The notes: a model not told the origin generated them from the letters alone. Shown: positions 44,058 to 51,682, numbered from the stretch's first letter. The stretch: DNA of 64,000 nucleotides from Candidatus Gastranaerophilales bacterium (GCA_944325865.1 CALVBS010000004.1:124001-188000), one strand, 5' to 3'. A program made the numbers and translations.

Positions 44058-44305
44058 TCGGTGGAAATTTTAGAAGAAACTTCCGCAACAATTCTTGCAA
44101 TATCAAAACCGCCGATAGCAACTTCCAAAATAAGCGGACTATGGATTAAAACTGTTTCGCTGTATTCCATCGTATCAACGTTTATAACGTTGAACTGTAT
44201 AAAATCTTCACCGGCATAGACAAGCTTTCCGTATTCACCGCCTGTAGCCCAACGGATAAACATATATTGATTTTCGTATTCTTTTAGTTTCTCTACTAAT
44301 CTCAT
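44054..44305 (-). CDS. Small hypothetical protein
   Basis: This 83-residue protein starts MRLVEKLKEYENQYMFIRW. The ATG at 44305 is preceded by GAGGA at good spacing; a second ATG four codons upstream is less well placed. The middle is beta-rich (GKLVYAGEDFIQFNVINVDT) with a short N-terminal helix, an outline compatible with a small barrel such as an Sm-like fold, but I see no defining motif. A promoter TTGACT-16-TAAAAT lies upstream on the minus strand. It overlaps the convergent gene at 43413 by four bases. Its function is unknown. Confidence 0.6.
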   Translation of the reverse strand: MRLVEKLKEYENQYMFIRWATGGEYGKLVYAGEDFIQFNVINVDTMEYSETVLIHSPLILEVAIGGFDIARIVAEVSSKISTD

Positions 44306-44376
44306 ATAAATCCTCATCCCTATAATAATATATTTTAGTCATTTTTTCACGTAAGTCAATAGAACATATTAAGCAT

Positions 44377-44475
44377 AAAAAAAAGCTATACGTCTTTGTA
44401 TAGCTTGAACAATAATCTTGGGAGGAGATTTGGGGATAGTTGTACATGCATGATAATTCAAGCATGTTTTTTTTG
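44377..44475. ncRNA. Candidate structured small RNA (strand unresolved)
   Basis: This intergenic stretch holds two terminator-like hairpins facing apart. AAGCTATAC-GTCTTT-GTATAGCTT (44383-44406) has a T run if read on the minus strand. ACATGC...GCATGT (44444-44467) is followed by eight T on the plus strand. Between them GGGAGGAGATTTGGGG (44420-44435) reads on the minus strand as CCCC...CTCCTCCC, an anti-Shine-Dalgarno-like C-rich motif typical of regulatory RNAs. No convincing ORF is present. Neither flanking gene needs both terminators, so an independent small transcript is likely; strand and promoter are uncertain. Confidence 0.45.
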
Positions 44476-44554
44476 TTACATGTGTACTAATAAAATTTAA
44501 TAAAAATTTACAATTACTTGATTTTATAATATACTGTATGCAAGGAGAAGTTAA

Positions 44555-44986
44555 ATGAAAATACTTGTGATAAACGGTGTAAATATGAATATGCTTGGAA
44601 TTCGTGAACCTGAAAAATACGGAACCATGACATTAAAAGATTTGGAAAAAGAATTATATGCATATTCATTTGAACTTGGCGTTGACATAGAAACCTTCCA
44701 GAGCAATCACGAGGGAGAAATTGTAGAAAAGATTCATTCAGCATATAAACATGCAGACGGTATAGTTATAAATCCAGGAGCTTATACACACACAAGTATT
44801 GCAATAAGAGATGCTCTGGCATCTGTTTCCGTTCCTGCCGTAGAAGTGCATATGACAAACATTCATGCCAGAGAGGATTTTAGACATAATTCAGTTATTG
44901 CTCCTGTATGTACGGCACAAATCAGCGGGTTTGGAGCTGATGGCTACAAACTTGCACTGAAAGGACTGACAAAAATATTAACTTAA
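44555..44986 (+). CDS. aroQ: Type II 3-dehydroquinate dehydratase
   Basis: AroQ makes 3-dehydroshikimate in the shikimate pathway; its product is the substrate of AroE (18153). The 143-residue flavodoxin-like subunit shows LVINGVNMNMLGIREPEKYG (flexible lid with catalytic Arg/Tyr), QSNHEGEIVEKI, INPGAYTHTSIAIRDAL and VEVHMTNIHARE with the catalytic His. The ribosome site CAAGGAGAAG lies seven bases before the ATG. TATAAT-like hexamers at about 44525 mark the promoter. Confidence 0.96.
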   Translation: MKILVINGVNMNMLGIREPEKYGTMTLKDLEKELYAYSFELGVDIETFQSNHEGEIVEKIHSAYKHADGIVINPGAYTHTSIAIRDALASVSVPAVEVHMTNIHAREDFRHNSVIAPVCTAQISGFGADGYKLALKGLTKILT

Positions 44987-45002
44987 TTCCGGCACCAATT
45001 TT

Positions 45003-45902
45003 TTAGATTTCTTTTTTCGGCTCTCTTACAAAATATGCAAGTCGCCAAAGAATATAATCTTTTACCAGTGTATTAATCGGGTAGGAAATATGTTTTTGCA
45101 ATATATTTACAATTCCGATTAAAAACTGTTGAGTATATGTAAATTCCTCATCAGTAACAGGTTCACCTTTTATAAATTTAATAAAAATTGAATACATATA
45201 ATCCTTATCATTTGCAAAATCTTTTATAATATTGTCAAATAAAATTGTAAGAACCATCTTCAACTGATAAGCTCTGTTTTGGGATGAAACCCCTTCCGGA
45301 GAAATTCTGTAAAACGAAAGAATTTCAGGATAATTAGCAAATTTACAGTGTTCGCTCATATCAGCCCAGAACTTTAAATCTTCCGCATGTAAAGCCCCTT
45401 CATTATATCTTATATTGTATTTCTCGATTATTGACTTACGCATCATTACTGCAGAATTACTAATACAATTACCGACATATCTGACAAAAAGTGTTGTATC
45501 ATCAGGTTCGGTCGGCACAGGATACCACTTGTCATCAGGCATAATTTTATAATAAGAACCTAAAACGCCGACATCAGGATGTTCATCAAGGTATGCCACC
45601 TGTTTTTCAAGCCTGTCCGGAGTACACCAGTCGTCACTGTCCAGACGTGCAAGATACTCGTATTTTGCTTCATCTATCAAACGGTTTGATGTCCCTATTA
45701 TTTTCAAATTTTTCTCATTTTTTAAATATCTTATTCTTTCATCTTTATAGGATAAAATAACATCTTCAGCATTGTTTGTGGAAGCATCATTGATTATAAG
45801 AAATTCAAAATCTCGATAAGTCTGATTAAGAATCGACTCTATAGCCGTTCTCAAATCAGACTCTTTTGTATTATAAACCGGCATTATAACTGAAATTGTC
45901 AC
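45003..45902 (-). CDS. Glycosyltransferase family 2
   Basis: This 299-residue GT-A glycosyltransferase has the N-terminal nucleotide-sugar motif ISVIMPVYNTKESDL, the metal DxD-type site in LARLDSDDWCTPDRLE, and AEDLKFWADMSE for the acceptor region. There is no membrane helix; the C-terminal 80 residues are variable. It starts with GTG at 45902, only 20 bases after the stop of the poly-G prepilin gene and on the same strand. It is therefore probably co-transcribed with that pilin, and pilin or surface glycan modification is a reasonable but unproven role. Confidence 0.88.
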   Translation of the reverse strand: MTISVIMPVYNTKESDLRTAIESILNQTYRDFEFLIINDASTNNAEDVILSYKDERIRYLKNEKNLKIIGTSNRLIDEAKYEYLARLDSDDWCTPDRLEKQVAYLDEHPDVGVLGSYYKIMPDDKWYPVPTEPDDTTLFVRYVGNCISNSAVMMRKSIIEKYNIRYNEGALHAEDLKFWADMSEHCKFANYPEILSFYRISPEGVSSQNRAYQLKMVLTILFDNIIKDFANDKDYMYSIFIKFIKGEPVTDEEFTYTQQFLIGIVNILQKHISYPINTLVKDYILWRLAYFVREPKKEI

Positions 45903-45922
45903 GTTAGATTGATCCCATATGA

Positions 45923-46723
45923 TTATCTACAATAAAATGTCTGCATATTATAGACTTGACAGCTCTGTCCGTTCCAATAAACACTATTAGGACATCTTCC
46001 CTGACTATCAGCCTGACCGCGTAATGAATTACATTCTTCTGCAGTTTTACAACCAGCAGGATCGTCAACCGAACATGTACTGATATACTCAAGATCTGAT
46101 GTTACATCAGACAAAACACCGCTTCCTGAAAATCTGAATTTGTACAAATCTTTTCTAACTGTATTAGGATTTTTGCCGCCATTTACATCCGCAACAATCG
46201 CAAATGATGCCATTGTTGTATCATCAGGTAAAAGTCCATAAGTCATTCCATCAGGGGTTGAAAACATATAAGGAACATCTTCCCATTTAAATTGCGATTT
46301 ATCTTCTTTGCCTTGAATAATATAATCCTCAGGCATTGTTTCAGGTTTCAACCCTAAGGTAGTATCAACATTAATATTGAAAGCCTTCTTGTGTTCATTT
46401 GTTATACAGGCCTCATCTTTACAAGAATTAAACATAGGTAAATCTTTAACTTCATAAACCTGTGAGTCAGCCATCATTTTTTTATAACCATTAGCCAGAA
46501 TAGATTTTGATTTTGCATACTCTGTCTCTAAAACCTTGTCCTGTGTATTGTTAATAACAAGCGGAAGAGTCAATGCCGCAACAACACCAATAACACCCAG
46601 AGTAATTAAAACTTCTGCCAGTGTAAATGCATTATACTGTTTAACATTAGTCGTAAAGCCTTGCTGTGAAAGGGTACTAGAAAGCCCCCCCCCCGAAAGC
46701 ATAGTCATATCAATGCTTTTCAT
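45923..46723 (-). CDS. Prepilin-like protein with a poly-G tract in its leader (in frame)
   Basis: This 266-residue prepilin-like protein has the motif FTLAEVLITLGVIGVVAALT after an unusually long 32-residue leader. The leader begins MKSIDMTMLSGGGLSSTLSQ, and its Gly-Gly-Gly is coded by ten G (46685-46694). With ten G the frame runs through to the prepilin; nine or eleven would not. The start at 46723 follows GGAGG. A further in-frame ATG at 46756 lies at the expected transcription start and is not used. The body has ADVNGGKNPN and four or more C-terminal cysteine pairs (CSVDDPAGC, QSC, FYC). There is no HTH gene nearby. A glycosyltransferase follows in the same transcript. Confidence 0.87.
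   Translation of the reverse strand: MKSIDMTMLSGGGLSSTLSQQGFTTNVKQYNAFTLAEVLITLGVIGVVAALTLPLVINNTQDKVLETEYAKSKSILANGYKKMMADSQVYEVKDLPMFNSCKDEACITNEHKKAFNINVDTTLGLKPETMPEDYIIQGKEDKSQFKWEDVPYMFSTPDGMTYGLLPDDTTMASFAIVADVNGGKNPNTVRKDLYKFRFSGSGVLSDVTSDLEYISTCSVDDPAGCKTAEECNSLRGQADSQGRCPNSVYWNGQSCQVYNMQTFYCR
46685..46694 (-). repeat. Ten-G homopolymer in prepilin leader (ON frame)
   Basis: Ten consecutive C on the plus strand are ten G in the coding strand, 9-12 codons after the start. In such an AT-rich genome this run is exceptional and is a classic substrate for slipped-strand mispairing. It encodes residues of the leader that prepilin peptidase would remove, so changes by three bases would be silent in the mature pilin, while changes by one or two would stop expression. 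Confidence 0.85.
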
Positions 46724-46761
46724 CCCGTAAATCCTCCGTAATATAATTAATTCCATTTATA

Positions 46762-46790
46762 ATTATAACATATTATCGAATAGTTTTCAA
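46762..46790 (-). promoter_or_regulatory. Promoter of the poly-G prepilin gene
   Basis: On the minus strand TTGAAA (46790-46785) and TATAAT (46767-46762) are 17 bases apart. The expected start of transcription near 46755 gives a leader of about 30 bases before the ATG at 46723. No palindrome is seen in it, unlike promoters of HTH-paired copies. Confidence 0.75.
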
Positions 46791-46906
46791 CCCTGCATAT
46801 TTATTCAGCATTACTTACTTAATTAGCTGCATAACAATATATTTGCAGAATTACAAAAACCGCAAAACTGTTTATAATTAAATATACTCAATCCTATTTT
46901 TGAGAC

Positions 46907-47287
46907 CTAGCCTGCCTGATGAAATTCTTTACAATAAGCATCGGCAATCAACGTAGATTTTTCATACGCCTCTTTGTCGCCTTGTTTGGTAAGCACATCA
47001 AGCGATAAATCAAAAATTTTATTATATTCTTTGGCAATTTCAGGATTTTTTAACATAGCATTCACGTCCTTTTCGACTTCGCTTAACTGCAAAGCTTTAG
47101 ATTTTGCATCAATAACTTGAGAGCGTCCGATAATGGCTTCAGGTGATTTTGAAAGAGTTTCCGAGGTCGTCACCGAGGTCTGCTCATTTTTCGGTTCAAC
47201 AACAGGCTGTGATTCTTTTTTAGGTTCTTGTATTGTCGGATAAGTCGGTTTGTTTAATCCGGCTGCATTATTGTTGATTTCTCTCAT
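46907..47287 (-). CDS. Hypothetical protein
   Basis: This 126-residue soluble protein has a disordered Pro/Glu/Lys/Thr-rich first half (about 1-50, TYPTIQEPKKESQPVVEPK) and a helical second half (about 60-126, with ALQLSEVEKDVNAMLKNPEI and a single Cys near the end). The ribosome site AAAGGAGGAC is strong and the ATG at 47287 secure. There is no signal peptide or membrane helix. It is separated from the prepilin gene by 180 bases and is divergent from the sensor-kinase-like gene. I cannot assign a function. Confidence 0.6.
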   Translation of the reverse strand: MREINNNAAGLNKPTYPTIQEPKKESQPVVEPKNEQTSVTTSETLSKSPEAIIGRSQVIDAKSKALQLSEVEKDVNAMLKNPEIAKEYNKIFDLSLDVLTKQGDKEAYEKSTLIADAYCKEFHQAG

Positions 47288-47460
47288 AATGACGTCCTCC
47301 TTTATCTTTAAAGTTGTTTTCTCTTTAATCCGTTTATTGCTTTAAAACATCAAAAAAAATTTTTTTGCTATTTTGTAAAAAAAAAATTACAAAAATTAAT
47401 ATAAAAAATTCGCTCAAAATTTTTTATGTTATCATTTAGTATATAACATAACGGAATTGA

Positions 47461-48603
47461 ATGCAACTTATGAATTTACTTAACTTATTTAATACAATTA
47501 ACCCTAAAGAGGTTCTAAAATACTTGCCTGACGCTGTTTTTATAGTCAGCGAATCCGACGGAAAAATACTGCAAATAAATGATAAAGCTGCAAGAATTTT
47601 TGAACTCGACAGAGAAGAACTTGAAAATTTAACTTTTGATAAAATTGTTATCAAGGGTTTGGAATTAGCATATCAGTCATCAATGAAAGATGTGCCGGTA
47701 ATCGGCGGAGCCACGGTCAATAATGATGAATTTTTTGTGGAATTAAATGCCACATTACTTGATGATATGTATTTTATTACGATTCGCGATGTAACAGCAA
47801 TGACAAACGTTCTTATTAATGCGGAAAAAACCGGAAGGCTAAACAAAGATAAAAATATTATGCTGGCCAAGCTTGCTAATGATTTCAAATCTCCGGTACA
47901 GTCAATTCTCGGATTTTCGCAGGCTCTATCAGACGGACTGGGCGGAGATATTACAGAAAAACAACAAAAATACGTAAAAATTATTAACAAAAATGCATCT
48001 GATTTGTATGAATTTTTGGACAAATTTTTTGAATATACCAATGTTGAATCTTCTCTGTATGACAAATCTTTCCAGGTATTCGATATTGAACACCTTATTC
48101 AGTCAGTTATAAAAACTTTCGATACGGCAATTAAACATAAAAACTTATCGGTTCAGCTTAATTGCGATGAAAAGCTGAATAAAGCTGTTTACAGCGACGA
48201 AAGTGTTTTGAAAACCATTTTAAAAAATATCATTGAACTTTCCATAAATTTAACCGAACTTGGTTCAATCAATGTCGAATTGAGCAATCCGGAGCTTTCT
48301 TTTGTTGAACAGTCAGGTTTAAAGCTTATTAAAAATGCAAATGAAACATCTTATATGCAAATTACAATAACCGACAACGGTATCGGGCTTAAGGAGAGTG
48401 AACTTGAAGGTATATTTGAACCTTATTCACAATTAGATAAAATTAACAAAAAAAATCTTGTCAGAACTTTCAGTCTCGGAACAGTAAAAGAGTTGTTAAA
48501 GTATCTTAAAGGTACTGTCTGGATTGAAACAGAAATTATGAAAGGAACAATTTTTAACATAATAATACCTGTTGAAAAGGGAGTTATAAATCAGGATGAG
48601 TAA
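47461..48603 (+). CDS. PAS-containing degenerate histidine kinase
   Basis: This 380-residue protein has an N-terminal PAS domain (about 15-115, DAVFIVSESDGKILQINDKA), a HisKA-like helical hairpin (about 125-200) and a HATPase domain (about 215-372). The phosphoacceptor His is replaced by Asn140 in LANDFKSPVQSILGFSQAL, where functional kinases have HDLK or HELR. In the ATPase domain the N box (N256) and G1 (TDNGIGL) remain, but the Gly-rich G2 loop has become VRTFSLGTVKEL. There is no transmembrane helix and no response regulator nearby. It overlaps the following ABC ATPase gene by eight bases. It probably acts as a sensor or scaffold rather than a kinase. Confidence 0.82.
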   Translation: MQLMNLLNLFNTINPKEVLKYLPDAVFIVSESDGKILQINDKAARIFELDREELENLTFDKIVIKGLELAYQSSMKDVPVIGGATVNNDEFFVELNATLLDDMYFITIRDVTAMTNVLINAEKTGRLNKDKNIMLAKLANDFKSPVQSILGFSQALSDGLGGDITEKQQKYVKIINKNASDLYEFLDKFFEYTNVESSLYDKSFQVFDIEHLIQSVIKTFDTAIKHKNLSVQLNCDEKLNKAVYSDESVLKTILKNIIELSINLTELGSINVELSNPELSFVEQSGLKLIKNANETSYMQITITDNGIGLKESELEGIFEPYSQLDKINKKNLVRTFSLGTVKELLKYLKGTVWIETEIMKGTIFNIIIPVEKGVINQDE

Positions 48604-49612
48604 TGTTGTATTAAATGGGGTTAGGAAAATCTATGACAAAAAAGTTGTTATAGATAATATTGATTTGGAAATAAAAGATAAAGAGTTTATTGTGCTTGTC
48701 GGAGCTTCAGGCTGCGGTAAATCAACAATTCTAAGAATGATTGCCGGACTCGAAGATATTACTGGCGGCGAAATTCTGATTGGTGACAAAAAGGTTAACA
48801 ACATTCCGCCTAAGGACAGAGATATTGCTTTTGTATTCCAGAGTTATGCACTTTATCCGCATATGACGGTCAAAGAAAACATTGCCTTTGGCTTGAAGAT
48901 GAGAAAAGTTGACAAGAACGAAATTGAAAAGAAAGTGAAGGAAGCAGCAGAAATTCTTGACCTGACAGAATATCTGGACAGAAAACCTAAACAGTTATCC
49001 GGCGGACAGCGTCAGAGAGTTGCTCTTGGACGTGCTATTGTACGCAACCCGAAAGTATTTTTAATGGACGAACCTCTCTCAAACCTCGATGCCAAACTGC
49101 GTGTACAAATGCGTTCCGAAATAAAAAAATTGCACGAGAAACTTCAGACAACATTTATTTATGTAACTCACGACCAGACAGAGGCTTTGACAATGGGTGA
49201 TAGAATTGTTGTGCTGGATAAAGGAGTTATACAACAGGTTGCAAGTCCTGATGAAATCTACAACAATCCGCAAAATACTTTTGTAGCCGGATTTGTAGGC
49301 TCTCCGCAGATGAACTTTATTGACGGAGAAAATTTATCTCCGGACTATGCAGGCAAAACTGCCGGCATAAGACCGGAAAAAATGACCTCATACCTGTTTG
49401 ACTCTTCTGATGCCGATACTATTAAACTTACTGCAGATGTTGATATGACAGAACTTCTGGGAAGCGAAAAAATTATTTATTTTAATATCGGTCAGAATAA
49501 ATGTTCTGCAAAACTGCCGGCTGATTTCAGTATTGATAAAACCATTAATATAAGTATAAAACGTCAGGATATTTACCTGTTTGACAGGGAAACCGGCAAG
49601 CGAATCAATTAA
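48596..49612 (+). CDS. MalK/UgpC-type ABC transporter ATPase
   Basis: This 338-residue sugar-importer type ATPase has Walker A GASGCGKST, Q-loop FQSYALYPHM, signature LSGGQRQRVALGRAI, Walker B VFLMDEPLSNLD and switch YVTHDQTEA. A C-terminal TOBE/regulatory domain follows (about 240-338), shorter than in MalK. No permease or binding protein is encoded within the window, so it is an orphan that may serve several importers, as MsmK does. It overlaps the degenerate histidine kinase by eight bases and the convergent XRE gene by four. Confidence 0.93.
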   Translation: MSNVVLNGVRKIYDKKVVIDNIDLEIKDKEFIVLVGASGCGKSTILRMIAGLEDITGGEILIGDKKVNNIPPKDRDIAFVFQSYALYPHMTVKENIAFGLKMRKVDKNEIEKKVKEAAEILDLTEYLDRKPKQLSGGQRQRVALGRAIVRNPKVFLMDEPLSNLDAKLRVQMRSEIKKLHEKLQTTFIYVTHDQTEALTMGDRIVVLDKGVIQQVASPDEIYNNPQNTFVAGFVGSPQMNFIDGENLSPDYAGKTAGIRPEKMTSYLFDSSDADTIKLTADVDMTELLGSEKIIYFNIGQNKCSAKLPADFSIDKTINISIKRQDIYLFDRETGKRIN

Positions 49613-49926
49613 TCAATCAAAGCTTTTGTAATTTTATAAATATCCTGCAATCTGTCCCGGCTAACAGGTTTAATTCGTTCCACAATTCCTTTATATAAAT
49701 CTTCATTATCTTGCTGATGCTCAAAGTCAAATAAATCTTTTATTTTACAATTTAAAGCATTTGCAATTTTTTCAATATTTTCAGGGGATGGAAAACACCG
49801 GCCGGTTTCAATATTACTTAAATTACGCGTAGCAATATTTATTATTTCAGCAAGCTCATCCTGCTTCATGCTCTTAGATTTTCGTAATTCTTGTATTCTG
49901 CGTCCCAGAAGTTTTTTTAATTCCAC
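49609..49926 (-). CDS. XRE-family regulator divergent from a prepilin gene
   Basis: This 105-residue protein has an N-terminal XRE helix-turn-helix (about 6-62: IQELRKSKSMKQDELAEI, NLSNIETGRCFPSPENIEKI) and a helical C-terminal tail (about 70-105) with DLYKGIVERIKPVSRDRLQD, possibly for dimerisation. It is longer than the other three prepilin-linked HTH proteins. It faces away from the prepilin gene at 50071 across 144 bases containing a 17-spaced promoter and direct repeats, and it probably controls it. Confidence 0.85.
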   Translation of the reverse strand: MELKKLLGRRIQELRKSKSMKQDELAEIINIATRNLSNIETGRCFPSPENIEKIANALNCKIKDLFDFEHQQDNEDLYKGIVERIKPVSRDRLQDIYKITKALID

Positions 49927-49990
49927 AATATGTACCTCTAATTTAAGAGTACCCTATTTTAAATATTTTTAAACGATGTAATAATAGGTA

Positions 49991-50044
49991 TTGACAGAAT
50001 ATAAGATGTAACATATCATGTAATTAGATATAGCATGTCAATTA
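49991..50044 (+). promoter_or_regulatory. Prepilin promoter with direct repeats
   Basis: TTGACA (49991-49996) and TATCAT (50014-50019) are 17 bases apart. CATGTAATTA and CATGTCAATTA, at about 50017 and 50034, form a direct repeat spaced about 17 bases, covering the -10 and the transcription start. These are candidate sites for the divergent XRE protein. Confidence 0.55.
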
Positions 50045-50070
50045 AATAGTATTTATAGATAAGGAGCAGC

Positions 50071-50721
50071 ATGGATAAATTCGCTTTTACGCTTGCAGAA
50101 GTTTTAATCACACTAGGAATAATAGGAATCGTTGCGGCTATGACACTGCCTACAATCATACAAAAACAATATCAAAAAGAAGCTTCCTCAAGGTTAAAGA
50201 AATTTTATAGTGCAATGTCACAGGCTATTTTATTATCAGAGGTTGATAACGGTCCCTTAGAATACTGGGATAAAAAAAGCAGCATTATGAATGATGATGG
50301 AAGTTATAACTCAACCGCAAATGATATGTTAGCAGAAGAGTATTTTGATAAATATTTTGCAAAATATTTAAAAATTGCCTCAAAAGGCTACTTAAATGAA
50401 GACTCAAGAAAACGATTTCAAACAATTTTTGCTGACGGCTCTTCCGCAAACTGGGGAAATGGTGGATGCATTGATATAACTTATGATGTTAACGGCGGCA
50501 AAAACCCTAATTTACTCGGATTTGACAGATTCCCTTTCACAATATGCCATGATAAAAAGCCTGCATTTACTTCTTATACAAAAAATAGTATAAAATCCAG
50601 AGATGTTGCCGTTGAAAAGTGTAAAACAACTCCTCAATACTGTGTTGTTGTTCTGGAATTTGATAACTGGGAGTTTAAATCTGATTATCCATGGCCGACA
50701 GTAAAAAAAGGCGTTTATTAA
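50071..50721 (+). CDS. Prepilin-like protein (HTH-paired, copy 4)
   Basis: This 216-residue prepilin-like protein has the shortest leader of the set (MDKFA), then FTLAEVLITLGIIGIVAAMT, with cleavage after Ala. After the helix comes LKKFYSAMSQAILLSEVDNG, nearly the same as copy 2. The C-terminal part has ITYDVNGGKNPNLLGFDRF, the shared DxNGxxxPNxxGxDxF motif, then a Cys pair (EKCKTTPQYC) and DNWEFKSDYPW. The ribosome site is AAGGAG. It is a monocistronic gene with divergent XRE partner. Confidence 0.88.
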   Translation: MDKFAFTLAEVLITLGIIGIVAAMTLPTIIQKQYQKEASSRLKKFYSAMSQAILLSEVDNGPLEYWDKKSSIMNDDGSYNSTANDMLAEEYFDKYFAKYLKIASKGYLNEDSRKRFQTIFADGSSANWGNGGCIDITYDVNGGKNPNLLGFDRFPFTICHDKKPAFTSYTKNSIKSRDVAVEKCKTTPQYCVVVLEFDNWEFKSDYPWPTVKKGVY

Positions 50722-50764
50722 ATTCATTCAGGAGTAACTTACCATTACAATACAAATTTAACAC

Positions 50765-50929
50765 TTAACCACAATCAGAATCATCTTTTTTCTCAATCCA
50801 GATAATAGTTATATTTTCCGGTTTTAAAAAAGGATTTCTGGGTTCCCTATTTAAATATGGATTTTGGGCCATTTTATCGTAATTATTTATTTTTTCATAA
50901 AGCTTTTTGGTATAATTGAGTAAGTTCAT
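50765..50929 (-). CDS. Small protein (54 residues)
   Basis: A short open reading frame starts MNLLNYTKKLYEKINNYDKM and has GGGAGGA eight bases before its ATG, a very good ribosome site. The middle is Asn/Pro-rich (AQNPYLNREPRNPFLKP) and it ends TIIWIEKKDDSDCG. There is no membrane helix or leader. It sits alone in the 381-base gap between the prepilin gene and the second rubrerythrin gene, so it is not obviously part of any operon. I do not recognise it; peptide status needs the ribosome site as main evidence. Confidence 0.5.
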   Translation of the reverse strand: MNLLNYTKKLYEKINNYDKMAQNPYLNREPRNPFLKPENITIIWIEKKDDSDCG

Positions 50930-51101
50930 GGAAATTTCCTCCCGACTATTACCTGACTATATTATGAAATTTTTATCAAGCAGAATAATCCCCGCAAAGA
51001 ACAATTTTTAAACTAAAATATTACCCGTTAGGATATCCTGTAATCTAATTGTTAATCTTGTTATTCAATTCTAAAATTAACGGTTGAAAAAGGAGAGTAA
51101 T

Positions 51102-51674
51102 ATGAAAAAATTACAGGGTACAAAAACCGAACAAAACCTCATTAACGCGTTTGCCGGAGAATCACAGGCAAGAAACAGATATACGATTTTCGCAAAAATT
51201 GCAAAAAAAGAAGGTTATGAGCAAATCTCTCAAATTTTTCTTGATACAGCAGAAAACGAAAGAGAACATGCGAAATTATTCTATGAATATATTGGAAATA
51301 CAGAAGGCCATGTTGATGCTTATTATCCGTTTGAATACGGAACTACCGAGGAAAATCTTGAAAGCGGTATAAAAGGAGAAAGAGAAGAATGGGAAACGGT
51401 TTACCGGCAGGGTGAGGAGGATGCTAAGGAAGAAGGGTTCAATGAGATTGCTGAAACATTTAAACACATCAGAGTTGTAGAACAGCATCATTCCGAAAGG
51501 TATGCAGCATTACTTAAAAACATAAAAGAAAATACCGTATTTTCCAAAGAAACCGAACAAATATGGGTTTGCAGAAAATGCGGCTACCTTGCAACCTCAA
51601 AATCCGCACCTGAAAAATGTCCGCTCTGCGAGCATCCGAAAGCTTATTTTGAAATCAAATGCGAAAAATTTTAA
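51102..51674 (+). CDS. rbr: Rubrerythrin (copy 2)
   Basis: This 190-residue peroxide reductase has a ferritin-like diiron domain (AFAGESQARNRY; AENEREHAKLF; VVEQHHSERY) and a rubredoxin-like domain with CRKCGYL and CPLCEHPKAYF. It resembles the copy at 14001 but differs in the middle loop (residues 65-95), which is longer. The start at 51102 follows AAGGAGAG; an in-frame ATG six codons upstream is less likely. The upstream gap contains AATTGTTA...CAATT, which partly recalls the palindrome in front of perR, so shared PerR control is possible. Confidence 0.95.
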   Translation: MKKLQGTKTEQNLINAFAGESQARNRYTIFAKIAKKEGYEQISQIFLDTAENEREHAKLFYEYIGNTEGHVDAYYPFEYGTTEENLESGIKGEREEWETVYRQGEEDAKEEGFNEIAETFKHIRVVEQHHSERYAALLKNIKENTVFSKETEQIWVCRKCGYLATSKSAPEKCPLCEHPKAYFEIKCEKF

Positions 51675-51682
51675 TATTACCT

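Noticed and set aside
44235-44465. 76-codon minus-strand open frame spanning the terminator hairpins
   Set aside because: It overlaps the 83-residue gene in another frame, has a Cys/Tyr-rich sequence without a ribosome site, and crosses two terminator-like hairpins.
47673-48065. 130-codon minus-strand open frame
   Set aside because: Antisense to the degenerate histidine kinase, which has clear PAS and HATPase motifs; no ribosome site.
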